From contig JALDQW010000001.1 of NCBI GenBank assembly GCA_031316255.1, positions 2,513,485 through 2,577,484 of the forward strand: a stretch of 64,000 bases of DNA, in the 5' to 3' direction. Under the pieces are notes generated by a model, which was not told where the DNA came from, ran no database searches, and worked only from the letters and a program-made list of their open reading frames with translations. Positions 1 to 8,865 of this stretch are shown here, in pieces (the stretch's first letter is position 1; every line of letters starts with the position of its first letter). The position numbers and the translations under genes are program-made. Origin of the DNA: Nitrosomonas sp. Its GTDB lineage: Bacteria > Pseudomonadota > Gammaproteobacteria > Burkholderiales > Nitrosomonadaceae.

Positions 1-36
1 CTCTAGGACGGTGTTGGATGTTACTGTGGGTATTAA

Positions 37-50
37 TGGTGGAGACGGCG
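37..50. other. attachment site remnant (distal end of ssrA island)
   Basis: The 14 bases TGGTGGAGACGGCG are identical, in the same orientation, to 52442-52455, which is the 3' end of the tmRNA gene. Identity stops on both sides. A complete integrase starts 135 bp further in. This is the pattern left by a tyrosine-recombinase island that entered the 3' end of ssrA: one copy stays with the intact gene and the other marks the far boundary. The assignment as an att site is an inference from repeat and position. Confidence 0.8.
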
Positions 51-184
51 TCTGCCGATTTGAAGTGCCAGATAGTTCCAATAAGTATTATTTTAATCTG
101 TTAATCAATAACATATAAATAATAGTTGTTTCAAGTTGCCTCCTACGATATCATTAAATCTCAGTTATATTGATGGGAGCAATG

Positions 185-1411
185 ATGGGAAAGATAAAAC
201 TCCCTTTATCTGCACTTGCAGTAAAGAAGCTTACTAAAGTACCAGGTATGCACGCTGTCGGTGGAGTGCAAGGTTTATATCTTTGCGTTAGTACGAATCC
301 GCGATCAACGAGTTCAATTCCTGCTTTCGGAACCTCATGGATATATCGTTACTCACTCGGTGGTCGTCGTAGAGATATGGGATTAGGAAGTTTTTCAGAT
401 TTTTCATTAGAAGAAGCCCGCCATAAAGCAACTAATTATCGTAAACAAGTTTTACAGGGTATTGACCCAATTGATAACAAGCGGCAACAAACAGATGCCA
501 ATAAAAAAGCACATGTCAAACGAGTAACCTTTCAGCATTGCGTTAACAGTTATCTGGATGCGCATGGAGATTCATGGAGAAATGCAAAACATAGAGCAAC
601 TTGGAGAAGTTCCTTAGAAACCTATGCTGGCCCTGTGATTGGAAACATAAATGTTGCAATGGTTGATGCGGGCTTGATCATGCAAATCCTGGAACCGATC
701 TGGAAAACCAAGACAGAAACAGCCAGCCGGTTGCGTGGGCGCATTGAAAGCGTTCTGGATTGGGCGACTGTCAGAGGATTTCGTGAGGGTGATAATCCTG
801 CCAGGTGGAAAGGACACTTGGATAAATTGTTGCCTTCTCCCTCTAAAGTAGCAAAGGTAAAACATTTCACAGCGTTACCATATAAAGACGCTCCCCAATT
901 TATGCAGCAATTACGTGAACAACAAGGTATAGGTGCTGCTGCACTTGAGTTCGCGATCTTAACCGCCACTCGATCCGGTGAAGTCCGCGGTGCCTTGTGG
1001 TCTGAAATCAATCTGGATGAACGCATATGGGTGATTCCAGGCGATCGGATGAAAGCAGGACGTGAACACAGAATACCATTGACTGATGCGGCGATGGTGA
1101 TCATCGAAAAGATGCAGCAACATCATGTCTCGGATTATGTTTTTCCAGGCACCAAGAATGACAAACCGTTATCCGATATGAGTCTGACAGCAGTGCTAAG
1201 AAGAATGGAACGTGGCGACTTGACTGCACATGGTTTCAGATCAACATTCCGCGATTGGGCAAGCGAAACAACAGCTTACCCTCGGGAAGTCTGTGAAATG
1301 GCACTCGCACACACCATCACCAATAAAGTAGAAGCAGCCTATCGTCGAGGTGACCTGTTCGATAAACGAAAGGCTCTGATGAATGAATGGGCGCGGTATC
1401 TGGCAATTTAG
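185..1411 (+). CDS. P4-type tyrosine recombinase (island integrase)
   Basis: Integrase expected to excise and insert the island. The N-terminus has the arm-binding DUF4102-like pattern (LSALAVKKLTK, then YRYSLGGRRRDMGLGSFSDF), followed by a core-binding segment and a catalytic domain with an Arg in ATRSGEVRGALW, the H-x-x-R box HGFRSTFRDWA, a His in ALAHTITNK and the nucleophilic Tyr in AAYRRGDLF. About 410 aa is normal for the family. Several in-frame starts exist (TTG 170, ATG 173, 182, 185). ATG 185 lies 5 nt after GGGAG and is preferred. It sits next to the att repeat at 37-50 and reads into the island. It looks intact. Confidence 0.93.
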   Translation: MGKIKLPLSALAVKKLTKVPGMHAVGGVQGLYLCVSTNPRSTSSIPAFGTSWIYRYSLGGRRRDMGLGSFSDFSLEEARHKATNYRKQVLQGIDPIDNKRQQTDANKKAHVKRVTFQHCVNSYLDAHGDSWRNAKHRATWRSSLETYAGPVIGNINVAMVDAGLIMQILEPIWKTKTETASRLRGRIESVLDWATVRGFREGDNPARWKGHLDKLLPSPSKVAKVKHFTALPYKDAPQFMQQLREQQGIGAAALEFAILTATRSGEVRGALWSEINLDERIWVIPGDRMKAGREHRIPLTDAAMVIIEKMQQHHVSDYVFPGTKNDKPLSDMSLTAVLRRMERGDLTAHGFRSTFRDWASETTAYPREVCEMALAHTITNKVEAAYRRGDLFDKRKALMNEWARYLAI

Positions 1412-1419
1412 TTGTTTTT

Positions 1420-2088
1420 CTAGACTTCTACAACCAATGCCCTGTTTTGATCTTTGCTGCTACATATGGTCTTTTTTGTATTACTTCTAGGTCTGTAACA
1501 TGGCGTTTCTTCAGTTATTTGAGGACGCTTCCTACTTGAACATATACACACAACCCACTCTGTAAAGTCTGAATAATAAGTTTCATCGGATTTCGTTAAA
1601 ACGTGAAGTTTGTACCTGTAGCCAGTATATGTGTCTATGCTGCGTTTCTTTTTTCCTTTTAGTTTTTGATTGTTACTAATTCTGCTGTTGCTTAATCCTT
1701 CCCTTGCCGCAAAAGATTTGGCTGTATCTAAAGAAACACGTCGATTGGATTTTGCCTGATATTTTTTAATTGTAATGTCGCTGGCATCTTCCAGTATTGT
1801 AGGCATCCATAAACTCCTCGGTTTTTTACGCCCTATAAAGCCCGCACGCTTTATTTTGGTTTCTAAATTGTTTATTTCAGATTTAATGGCATTCCATCTG
1901 GGGCTAGCAGGAACCATATAAATATATTTCATCGGGCTGCGATCGAAATCACGTTCCATTTCATAAACGCGAATACTTTTAGTTTCCGCAAATTTCTTCC
2001 ATTTGTTTCTGGCAGCATTTACTTCCTCAATCAGCGCATTTTTTCTGCGTGAAGTAGCCTTCTCGGTTGCAAGATCATTTTTAACCAT
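1420..2088 (-). CDS. hypothetical basic protein
   Basis: A 222-aa ORF convergent with the integrase, with only 8 bp between the stops. It is rich in Lys, Arg and Ser, with a helical start (ALIEEVNAARNKWKKFAE) and no membrane segment. A stretch around YTGYRYKLHVLTKSDETYYSDFTEWVVC resembles small DNA-binding or integrase-like folds only loosely, so I do not assign a family. Its place between int and the iteron array suggests a role in the mobile element, which is an inference. It appears intact with a plain ATG start. Confidence 0.5.
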   Translation of the reverse strand: MVKNDLATEKATSRRKNALIEEVNAARNKWKKFAETKSIRVYEMERDFDRSPMKYIYMVPASPRWNAIKSEINNLETKIKRAGFIGRKKPRSLWMPTILEDASDITIKKYQAKSNRRVSLDTAKSFAAREGLSNSRISNNQKLKGKKKRSIDTYTGYRYKLHVLTKSDETYYSDFTEWVVCICSSRKRPQITEETPCYRPRSNTKKTICSSKDQNRALVVEV

Positions 2089-2208
2089 AACAAAACCCAG
2101 AGTTCATTTAAAAAATAACACGGACAATTTGGTGACCAATTTGCTAACAATCTCATCATTGCTTAATGAATTAGAAATCACCTATTGATTAAGATTTCCA
2201 TACGTCAT

Positions 2209-2415
2209 TTTTCTATTAATTCTTAAAATTTTTCTATTACTTCCAATCAAATTTTCTATTGATCAAGAAGTTTTCTATTACCTCCGGGTCATTTCTATTA
2301 ATTCGTATTTTTCTATTAATTTTTAGTTTTCTATTAATTCAGCACCAATTCTATTAACCAGAATTTTTCTATTAACTGAAAGCTTTTCTATTAATTCTTG
2401 GTTTTTCTATTAAAC
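2209..2415. repeat. iteron-like array, about eleven copies of TTCTATTA
   Basis: The octamer TTCTATTA starts at 2211, 2232, 2254, 2273, 2293, 2311, 2329, 2349, 2367, 2386 and 2405. Most copies are preceded by extra T and followed by A or AT; a few are degenerate after ATT, and a weaker copy lies near 2426. The step is 18-22 bp, about two helical turns, so the repeats face the same side of the DNA. All are in one orientation in a very AT-rich gene-free stretch upstream of the alpA-like and rep genes. This is the layout of plasmid-type iterons or a multi-site operator. Confidence 0.8.
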
Positions 2416-2477
2416 GCAATCCATTTTTATCAATTGCATGCCGGTAACGACAAAAAATTGAAGTTTGTAAAGAGCCT

Positions 2478-2517
2478 GCGCAACGCCAAAAAACATTTTG
2501 AAAGTGATTTTGGTTTT
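2478..2517. other. imperfect inverted repeat between iterons and alpA-like gene
   Basis: CGCAACGCCAAAA and TTTTGGTTTTGCG face each other around a short AT-rich spacer just after the iteron array. The arms have two mismatches. It could be a cruciform in an origin region or a leader hairpin; the sequence does not decide. Exact edges are approximate. Confidence 0.35.
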
Positions 2518-2573
2518 GCGTAGCGGGATGAGTATTTCAACCCATTGATAACTTCTTTATAAGGATGCTTTTT

Positions 2574-2756
2574 ATGAAAAAAGTACTGCGCATGCGTGAT
2601 GTGATAGCAAAGCTGGGTTTGTCCAGATCAACCATTCATAGATTACAGAAAGCGGGACAATTTGTACCAGCAGTCCAGCTTTCAAGCCGAGCCGTTGGTT
2701 TCTATGAAGACGACTTGGATGAATGGTTAGAAAAACGCTTGCAATCTACTGAGTAA
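2574..2756 (+). CDS. AlpA-family helix-turn-helix regulator
   Basis: A 60-aa protein of the AlpA/MerR-like excisionase-regulator type: VLRMRDVIAKLGLSRSTIHR is the HTH, followed by a wing (VQLSSRAVGFYEDDLDEWL) where the family usually has the R-x-x-G-W/F-x-x-x-D-x-x-x-W pattern. Such proteins control integrase or replication genes of P4-like islands, and some act as recombination directionality factors. ATG 2574 is 8 nt after AAGGA, so it is chosen over ATG 2565, which overlaps that site. It lies between the iteron array and the rep gene. Confidence 0.85.
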   Translation: MKKVLRMRDVIAKLGLSRSTIHRLQKAGQFVPAVQLSSRAVGFYEDDLDEWLEKRLQSTE

Positions 2757-2840
2757 ATAAAGCAACAACCGCTGCTTTTTGTGGCGGTTAGTTAAATGCC
2801 AATTTGTCATGGTTAGAAAACGGGTAGCCAATTTCGCGCT

Positions 2841-2855
2841 GTGACAAATTGTCAC
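2841..2855. promoter_or_regulatory. palindromic operator-like site GTGACAAATTGTCAC
   Basis: A perfect 15-bp palindrome with a central A lies in the gap between the AlpA-like gene and rep. A related half-site (AATTTGTCATGG) lies about 45 bp upstream. Position and symmetry fit an operator for the AlpA-like or Xre regulator, or a structure of a replication origin. Which one cannot be told from sequence alone. Confidence 0.5.
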
Positions 2856-2975
2856 TCGAAAGAAATTAAATCTTGAATGATCCAGGTGGTTTTAGGTTTT
2901 CTGTAAGGGACTGTAACACATATCTATATAGCTCAATTTAACACCGCCATGGGTCAAATAATTTTGGAGGGCATT

Positions 2976-4220
2976 ATGCCTAATAGCAAAAGAAACAAAA
3001 CTATAACATCTAAATCCAGAACGTCGAACGAGGCCAAACTGGCCAAATCCACAACCAAAACGGTTACCGGAAAAAGGACAGATAGGCCTGTGTCGAATAA
3101 AACAAGGAGGCCAAAAACGGGCAGGCTAAAAACTAGCCGGAAAGTAAGTTCTGGCCAAAATAATGTTTGCGAACCCAAGCTGACCGTTAATATTGACACC
3201 ATTGAAATCATAGTCAATGGGGATAAAGATGAGTGTTTCAATATTCCTGGTGCCAAAACGGCCAGGGTTATGAGTAGTGACGGCGAAAACATGAGCTCTT
3301 ACCAAAATAGAGTACCTATCCCTGGCAAACATGGTATCCACGCACTACACGTTAGAACCATGAAAAATGGCAAGGAACTCCATATAGAAGGATCGCCGTT
3401 TGCTCACAGATATGGACAAAATGTCTATACCGCATCGAATATGCGTGGAGCCGCGCATATATGTTTGAGGCGTGCGTGTACTAAATTAGGTCTCAAAACA
3501 GAAGCCGAACAACGAGAAATATGGGCAAAAGGTGACATTACCCTGAAACGTGTCGATCTGGCCGTTAATTACAGGCTCAAATCTGAGTCGGAAGTTTTGA
3601 CCGTTCTTTGCCAAGTCAAACGTCAAATGATTGAACGACCAGGAACTATCCGAATCAATGACGCAACGGTGACCCTATCGCCGCGTGATGGTAAGGAGTT
3701 TTCTATTGCCTTATATGCTAAAGGGCCACAAATAAGAAAAGAGAGTCGTTTCAGAAAGTTGCCATATTCGGGTAAATTGCTTGAACACTGTAAACCCATA
3801 CTCCGGGTTGAACTTAGACTGCGGGCCAGTGAGTTACGCAAACTAGGACTCGATAAACTTGGTGCCTGGGAGCGCGATACTGCCGAGAAAGTGTTTGCTC
3901 AGTATATTGGCAAACGGCTTGATTTCTTGTCCGTTACTTCCGGGCCTGTTACGGACGAAGAATTGGCTGATTTGCCTAGCCGGTTGCGTCCTGTGTTGGG
4001 ACTGCATAAAGCAGGTGTTGAGTTAAAGCCTTTCTTTGGCGAACGTACGCTTAGGCGTCACCACAGTGATTTCAAGAAAAGGGGTATCGATTTGAGGTGC
4101 CCGAATCAGGAGAACAATGCTGTTAGGCCTCTGGCGCAGCTGTTGTCGAAAGATGCGGCGATAAAATCAGCGCCGAAGTGGATGATAGATGCCGGATTGG
4201 TGCGACCGGCTACGAAGTAG
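2976..4220 (+). CDS. filamentous-phage/plasmid II/X-family replication protein
   Basis: A 414-aa protein resembling the gene II/X replication family (Phage_CRI type), which nicks the origin and starts rolling-circle replication. Seen: IEGSPFAHRYGQNVYTASN, which matches the family's EGSP...G-x-N-V box; RVDLAVNYRL; and RVELRLRASELRKLGL in the second half. The first 75 residues are an unusual Lys/Arg/Ser/Thr-rich, probably disordered tail. ATG 2976 follows GGAGG by 5 nt and is chosen over ATG 2949. It is convergent with a second Rep-like gene. The family call rests on motif recognition only; the catalytic Tyr is not assigned. Confidence 0.72.
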   Translation: MPNSKRNKTITSKSRTSNEAKLAKSTTKTVTGKRTDRPVSNKTRRPKTGRLKTSRKVSSGQNNVCEPKLTVNIDTIEIIVNGDKDECFNIPGAKTARVMSSDGENMSSYQNRVPIPGKHGIHALHVRTMKNGKELHIEGSPFAHRYGQNVYTASNMRGAAHICLRRACTKLGLKTEAEQREIWAKGDITLKRVDLAVNYRLKSESEVLTVLCQVKRQMIERPGTIRINDATVTLSPRDGKEFSIALYAKGPQIRKESRFRKLPYSGKLLEHCKPILRVELRLRASELRKLGLDKLGAWERDTAEKVFAQYIGKRLDFLSVTSGPVTDEELADLPSRLRPVLGLHKAGVELKPFFGERTLRRHHSDFKKRGIDLRCPNQENNAVRPLAQLLSKDAAIKSAPKWMIDAGLVRPATK

Positions 4221-4322
4221 GCCTATCTGATTAGCGTCGGGTCATGGCAAAATAAGTCATGGCCCGTCACTCATTGTAATGGCGGCAAACTGCAAGAATC
4301 AGAGCCGACCTGAGCCAGTAAA

Positions 4323-4344
4323 AAATTAGCAGATCTGCTAATTT
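4323..4344. other. perfect 22-bp palindrome between convergent rep genes
   Basis: AAATTAGCAGA is followed directly by its exact reverse complement. It lies between the stops of the two convergent Rep-like genes (4220 and 4365). A weaker CGGG/CCCG hairpin lies at about 4236-4268. There is no clear T-run, so a simple terminator is not favoured; a resolution site, origin structure or protein-binding palindrome is possible. Confidence 0.5.
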
Positions 4345-4364
4345 CCCCTTCACACCGGAAACAA

Positions 4365-5255
4365 TCATAGCCCTTGTGTATCAAAGACCGCACCCAGTGC
4401 TTTTTCCAGAGATGCGGCAGTGGAAATACTTTTAAAGGCCGAAGCGCTATGGCTATTATTTCGCAGGTATTCTTGTAAACACGTAATCGTGGCCCATATT
4501 TTTTTGCCCCTCTTATTATCTGCAACACGTTTTGTGTCTTTTTTAAAGGTATTCATTCTACCTAATGCTGTTAAATTCGGCGTTCTTAGATCAAGATGGT
4601 GTGACCAGAATTGCTCGAGGTCAAGGTCAATGATGTTGTTAAACGTGTAGAGGCCTAATTTTTTGATTTCGTTAATACCAGCGAACCTTTTTTCAATATG
4701 GACGCAGGCAGTAGCATTATCTGTTTTTGAGGGTTTGTCACCATACATTACCAGCCGTTCTTTATCGTCTGTTGGCGTGAAATAACGGGTCTGGCAAATG
4801 CAGACGTTTTTACAGCCACATACGGCTCCTTCTTTTCCGGCCAGTTTAAAATGGAACTCACTTTCGACCAACGATTCCGGTTTTCGATTAAAGACAAGGT
4901 GTCTATCAAAGAAATACTGTAATCGGCGCAATATCCCCTTATTTGGCACCAAGAAGTCAATTGCAAACTCGATGTAGTTGATCGCATAATCCCCGGTAAC
5001 AATGTCCTTTAATGTGGCGATGGTTTCATAACTGGGCTGAAATAACTCTATTTTTTTATCCAAGTGTTCATGGTGGGAAAGTGTTTTAAACGCCACCGTA
5101 TTCTTTTTGTTGGAAACCGTTATGGCATCTAATTTAGCTTTGTGAGTTCGGGCGTCCGTATAGAAATGTAATCGATCAACATAACAGATTATCCGGATAC
5201 CATACTGGGCCATTGCATTTTGCATGATTGGCGCAATGAGGTCTTTGTTTGCCAT
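4365..5255 (-). CDS. Rep-like protein of unknown subfamily
   Basis: A 296-aa soluble protein not assigned to a named family. Its layout recalls plasmid Rep proteins: an N-terminal part with YVDRLHFYTDARTHKAKLDA, a middle motif YIEFAIDFLVPNKGILRRL, a Cys cluster (GAVCGCKNVCICQTRYF), RLVMYGDKPSK, and CVHIEKRFAGINEIKKLGLY, which parallels the RVELRLRASELRKLGL segment of the neighbouring II/X-type Rep. Both genes converge, and a UvrD-type helicase lies upstream on the same strand. I infer a replication or nicking function. Homology to the neighbour is only suggested by eye. Confidence 0.5.
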   Translation of the reverse strand: MANKDLIAPIMQNAMAQYGIRIICYVDRLHFYTDARTHKAKLDAITVSNKKNTVAFKTLSHHEHLDKKIELFQPSYETIATLKDIVTGDYAINYIEFAIDFLVPNKGILRRLQYFFDRHLVFNRKPESLVESEFHFKLAGKEGAVCGCKNVCICQTRYFTPTDDKERLVMYGDKPSKTDNATACVHIEKRFAGINEIKKLGLYTFNNIIDLDLEQFWSHHLDLRTPNLTALGRMNTFKKDTKRVADNKRGKKIWATITCLQEYLRNNSHSASAFKSISTAASLEKALGAVFDTQGL

Positions 5256-5583
5256 TTATCTGGTTCCTGTTTTAAGTGGGTCGGGATGGCATTCGGAACA
5301 GCCAGCTCTTATGATTAATATATTAACAATCAGAATGTTATAATCACGGGTCAGGTGCGTTTCAATAGCTCCTTAAGGCCCACAGACACCGCCGTTCCTA
5401 TAAACGGGCAATTTTGGCCCATTTCTAAATGTATACTTTTCATTAAATTAGCTAGCCCCTCAACCAATCACAAATTACCCATGGCCTGAAATTGGTCAGC
5501 AACCCGGTCAACCAGTCCGCCTATTAAACGACAATTAACCTGTCCTCTCCGGTCAAAGTAATTGACCCGATACACCTGCCAAA
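5256..5583. other. gene-free stretch with a solo IS21-like end
   Basis: No ORF is credible here. Around 5517-5570 the sequence TTAAACGACAATTAACCTG, followed by CCGGTCAAAGTAATTGAC, matches, in inverted orientation, the outer terminal repeat of the IS21-family element at 11.0-13.4 kb (compare 13399-13420 and 11029-11045). No transposase sequence is attached, so this looks like a leftover IS end or a shared ancestral target. Confidence 0.45.
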
Positions 5584-7377
5584 TCAACGGGTGACCAGAT
5601 ACTTCTTGATGGGTGTAATCAATGAACTCTCACCCTCAAATACCGCATGTTCATAGCGATAACCGCCTTTGTTCTTGTAACGGGGCCTACTTGTGGGGCA
5701 TTGAAGAACCCAGAGTTTCTTGCTGTGGCGGGTAATAGCAACATAAAACAGCCTCCTCTCTTCGGCCAATCTCTCGTCGCTACCCGCATAATGAGGAATC
5801 TCGCCTTCTACCACATTAATCAGGGCCACATATTTCCACTCCCTGCCTTTTGAGCCATGGATTGTAGTGATCGTTACGCCCCCATTGTGTGCAGGCCGCA
5901 AAATATCGCCAATCTTTAAATCAGCCCAAGTTGTGCCACGCACGGACAGCCTAATACCACTCAGGTCACGCAACACCTGCCGTTTGTGGCGCCTATATCG
6001 TTTGTTGATCAATGGACGCAGGCCATCGATCAGCAACTGAACCGCTTGCTCTATGTCCTCGCACTGGGCTGCCTCGCGTACTGCCTTATTGACGTCCAGA
6101 ACTTGGCGGTATTTACTGTCTGCGCTGGGCGTACGTAATGCGTTCCAGCCGTTTTTCATTATCTTTTGGGCTAACCGTTTATCAACACGAAGCACCTCGG
6201 TTATGTACCGGATTGCTTTCTTTGGCACCCTGTGTGGTTTCTTGTCACCCACCGATCTGACTACTCTCAACAAGGCACGAATGAGCTTGAACCCATCCTC
6301 TATGAAGCGAGCGCTATATTTGGCCGCGCCCTCACTACATGGGATGCCCCGTGCTTCTAACGCCAGACAGAGACCCTCTGCGGTTCTGTTTATTCTGGTC
6401 AGGCATGCTATATCACTCAGATCAACACCCCGATCAACTAGCTGTTGAATCCTGTGGGCCAGGAAATCAGCCTGTTCGTCAACATCGGCAAAAACATGGA
6501 ACGCTGGTCGTAGGCCCATCTTATTGCTAACCAAGGGCCTGTCGTTACCAATATCGGCCCCAACGGCGTTAATCATCGGGATAGATTGCTGTGGGCAGCG
6601 AAATGTCTCGGTCAAGTGATAAATCCGGGGACCGAGCTGTTTAACCACGTTGTTCCAGTGCTTAGTCGCAGCTTGTCGGAATCCATAGATCATCTGCCGC
6701 GCGTCACCGACCATAAAGGTCGTCATTTTGGGTGCCAACAGTTCAAGTAATCTGGCCTGTTGTCCATTGATGTCCTGCAGTTCATCGACAAACAAATAAC
6801 CGTATCTCCCTGCGGTTTTGTCCAAAATGCCCGGGTCTTTGAATAATTGCAGCGTTAGGCGACCCATATCATCGAAATCAATGATTCCTCTTTGACGTTT
6901 GTACTCCTGGTGTTGTTTTGACAATTCTAATAGCGCTTTTCCTACCTTGGGGCACTCGACTGTGTCGTCATTGCGGTGCGTATAAAAGGTTTTTCCTAGC
7001 GCTTTGTTAGTGATCCCGCACTTTGTTGCCAAACGGTCTATTATTTTGTTCAGTCCACGCCTTCCATTCATAACCCTGGGAGGCGACGAAAAACCGAGTG
7101 ATGCCCAGTGCTCGTTAATCACGGATTTCCCGAAGGCGTGGAATGTCATGACCATATGACCGTTTATTCCTTCTTTTTCCAACCTAATTTTAAAGTCTGA
7201 TGCGGTATTTCTGTTGTAGGTCAAAACCAGCATTTGCCTGGGTTTGACGCCTGACCGAAGGATATTCTTGATAACCATGACAAGTGTTTGCGTTTTACCG
7301 CATCCGGGACCTGCTTGGATTAATGCCACGCCTTGGTTGTGATTCAGTATCTGTTGTTGCTCGGCAGTCAATTTCAT
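5584..7377 (-). CDS. UvrD/Rep-type superfamily 1A DNA helicase
   Basis: A 597-aa ATP-dependent 3'-5' helicase. All signature motifs are readable: QxxIL at the start (motif Q), Walker A AGPGCGKTQTL (Lys 28), motif Ia LTYNRNTASDF, motif II VDELQDINGQ, motif III VGDARQMIYGFRQA, motif IV ETFRCPQQS, motif V TIHGSKGREWKYVAL and motif VI EERRLFYVAITRHSKKLWV. It is shorter than chromosomal UvrD (about 720 aa). Rolling-circle Rep proteins usually recruit a PcrA/UvrD-type helicase, so its place beside two Rep-like genes suggests a dedicated replication helicase. That link is an inference; the enzyme class is firm. Confidence 0.92.
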   Translation of the reverse strand: MKLTAEQQQILNHNQGVALIQAGPGCGKTQTLVMVIKNILRSGVKPRQMLVLTYNRNTASDFKIRLEKEGINGHMVMTFHAFGKSVINEHWASLGFSSPPRVMNGRRGLNKIIDRLATKCGITNKALGKTFYTHRNDDTVECPKVGKALLELSKQHQEYKRQRGIIDFDDMGRLTLQLFKDPGILDKTAGRYGYLFVDELQDINGQQARLLELLAPKMTTFMVGDARQMIYGFRQAATKHWNNVVKQLGPRIYHLTETFRCPQQSIPMINAVGADIGNDRPLVSNKMGLRPAFHVFADVDEQADFLAHRIQQLVDRGVDLSDIACLTRINRTAEGLCLALEARGIPCSEGAAKYSARFIEDGFKLIRALLRVVRSVGDKKPHRVPKKAIRYITEVLRVDKRLAQKIMKNGWNALRTPSADSKYRQVLDVNKAVREAAQCEDIEQAVQLLIDGLRPLINKRYRRHKRQVLRDLSGIRLSVRGTTWADLKIGDILRPAHNGGVTITTIHGSKGREWKYVALINVVEGEIPHYAGSDERLAEERRLFYVAITRHSKKLWVLQCPTSRPRYKNKGGYRYEHAVFEGESSLITPIKKYLVTR

Positions 7378-8155
7378 AATGATTTGGATTAAGTAGTTAA
7401 CACTTATCCTTTACAACATTGATAGTCGTGGTCTACTTGATATTGCCCACCATGCCGGTACCACCTTAATTGAACCTGTTGCTGAATGAGACGCGCCCAA
7501 CTCCGGCAGCTGTCGACGTTATTAGATAATGGCAATGACGGGTTTACCCTGCGTGATTTTGTCAATGCGGGACGTGTAACAGTGGCCGGAAAAACGGCAC
7601 ATAACACAGTTGGGTGCCGTTGGTGTGAGGCGCGACATCGCTTGTGTTTAGGTATGAATGCTGCCAGAAAGATGTAACTGGCAGCTGGTTCGCATGATGT
7701 TGACAAACCCGTTGAACAACAGATGGTGACTGGTGCAGGCTAGAGGTGCTGCGTGATCTGGGACACTCCATAGCCCATATCCGCCGAAAGTTAAGGAATC
7801 ATTTCAAGAAATTTCACTTCTTTGACCGCGGTTTGCTATCCGATGACTATTTTAGTGCGGATGTTGACCCCGATTTCCTGGCCGTTGTGCGCAACGACGG
7901 TCTGAACGCAGCGCTTAGCCTGTTGGAGCGTAACACGCGTATCAGGTATCTGCGCCGACTAAAGCACCATGAGCGTTGGCGCATTAATCCACGGCTTCTA
8001 ATCATAGGCATCGATGTTGGAACTCTGCTGTTTCTCAGATACTTAAGTATGACTCTATTGCTCCTAGAGTGCCTAAATACGGTGTATATGGCCCCGTACG
8101 TGTGTTTACACGATCGAGATTAATTTGGCACGGTGTCAGATCAAGCTAATATAGA
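7378..8155. other. 778-bp stretch of uncertain coding status
   Basis: Only short overlapping frames are seen. The best is 7746-8123 (+), 125 codons from GTG, with an Arg/His-rich first half and a hydrophobic end (LLIIGIDVGTLLFLRYLSMTLLLLEC). It has no good ribosome binding site and no recognisable domain. The stretch may be a decayed gene; I do not call a gene here. Confidence 0.3.
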
Positions 8156-8506
8156 TTATTCGAAAACTTCAGGCATCGCATCAGCATCATATGATTCGGC
8201 TCTTTCGTTGACATATTCTTTCAGCCTGCCTTCATTGATTGCGGTGACCAATGAATTTCTCATTTTAATGCGTGTTGTACCATTGTCGTCTATATGGCAT
8301 TTAATTCCAAGGTGTAAAAATATGTGCCTAAGTTTGTTTATTGTGCTGTATTTTGGTTCGGCTCCTTTCCTTTCTAATCTTTTGATCGAATCAATACCCA
8401 TTCCAGATAATTCGGCCAATTGATTCTGAGTTATGCCTAAAACACTGCGGCATACTCTTAATTCAACAACAAGCCATTGGTTATTTGAGCCTGTTAATGT
8501 CTTCAT
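8156..8506 (-). CDS. Xre-family transcriptional regulator
   Basis: A 116-aa DNA-binding protein. Residues of the form LRVCRSVLGITQNQLAELSGMGIDSIKRLERKG (read in two parts) form a Cro/CI-type HTH_3 domain, followed by a short C-terminal part (HLGIKCHIDDNGTTRIKM) and an acidic tail. The start is supported by GGAGGGAG 8 nt upstream on the minus strand. It is divergent from the 8944 gene across a 437-bp AT-rich gap, so it probably controls that gene or itself. This is a typical repressor for a mobile element. Confidence 0.85.
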   Translation of the reverse strand: MKTLTGSNNQWLVVELRVCRSVLGITQNQLAELSGMGIDSIKRLERKGAEPKYSTINKLRHIFLHLGIKCHIDDNGTTRIKMRNSLVTAINEGRLKEYVNERAESYDADAMPEVFE

Positions 8507-8865
8507 TTTTAAATTCTCCCTCCAAAATTGCGTAAATCATCCCGATTGTTGCAAAAAGCACTAAATTTTTTTGTTGTTCCATAATGTCCTATATTGTGCC
8601 ATAAGCATTCAATAGTGTGTTCAGTAATATTTTATAGTGATTTTTTTGTTGAAATTTGTATTAATTTTGGTCATTATTGTTTTTAAGTCAGCACACATAG
8701 CTGTACAGAAACCGTTAAATAGGCTTAGAACTAAATATAAAATTTTACATGCATCCATGAGTCCATGGATTGTATGTAACACCATGATTAGTTTTATGCC
8801 TGCTAATGGCCCGATCTGTTTCGCGTGTTTATGTGTTGACTTTGCAGTACCAACGACTATCTAGA

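Noticed and set aside
2209..2427. Iteron array considered as a CRISPR
   Set aside because: The repeats are only about 8-12 bp at 20-bp steps, without unique 30-bp spacers or cas genes.
7404..7771. Overlapping minus-strand frames after the helicase
   Set aside because: Several frames are open at once without ribosome sites, typical of non-coding or decayed DNA.
8637..8864. 75-codon ORF between the Xre gene and paralogue A
   Set aside because: AT-rich, hydrophobic by composition, no ribosome site, inside the divergent control region.
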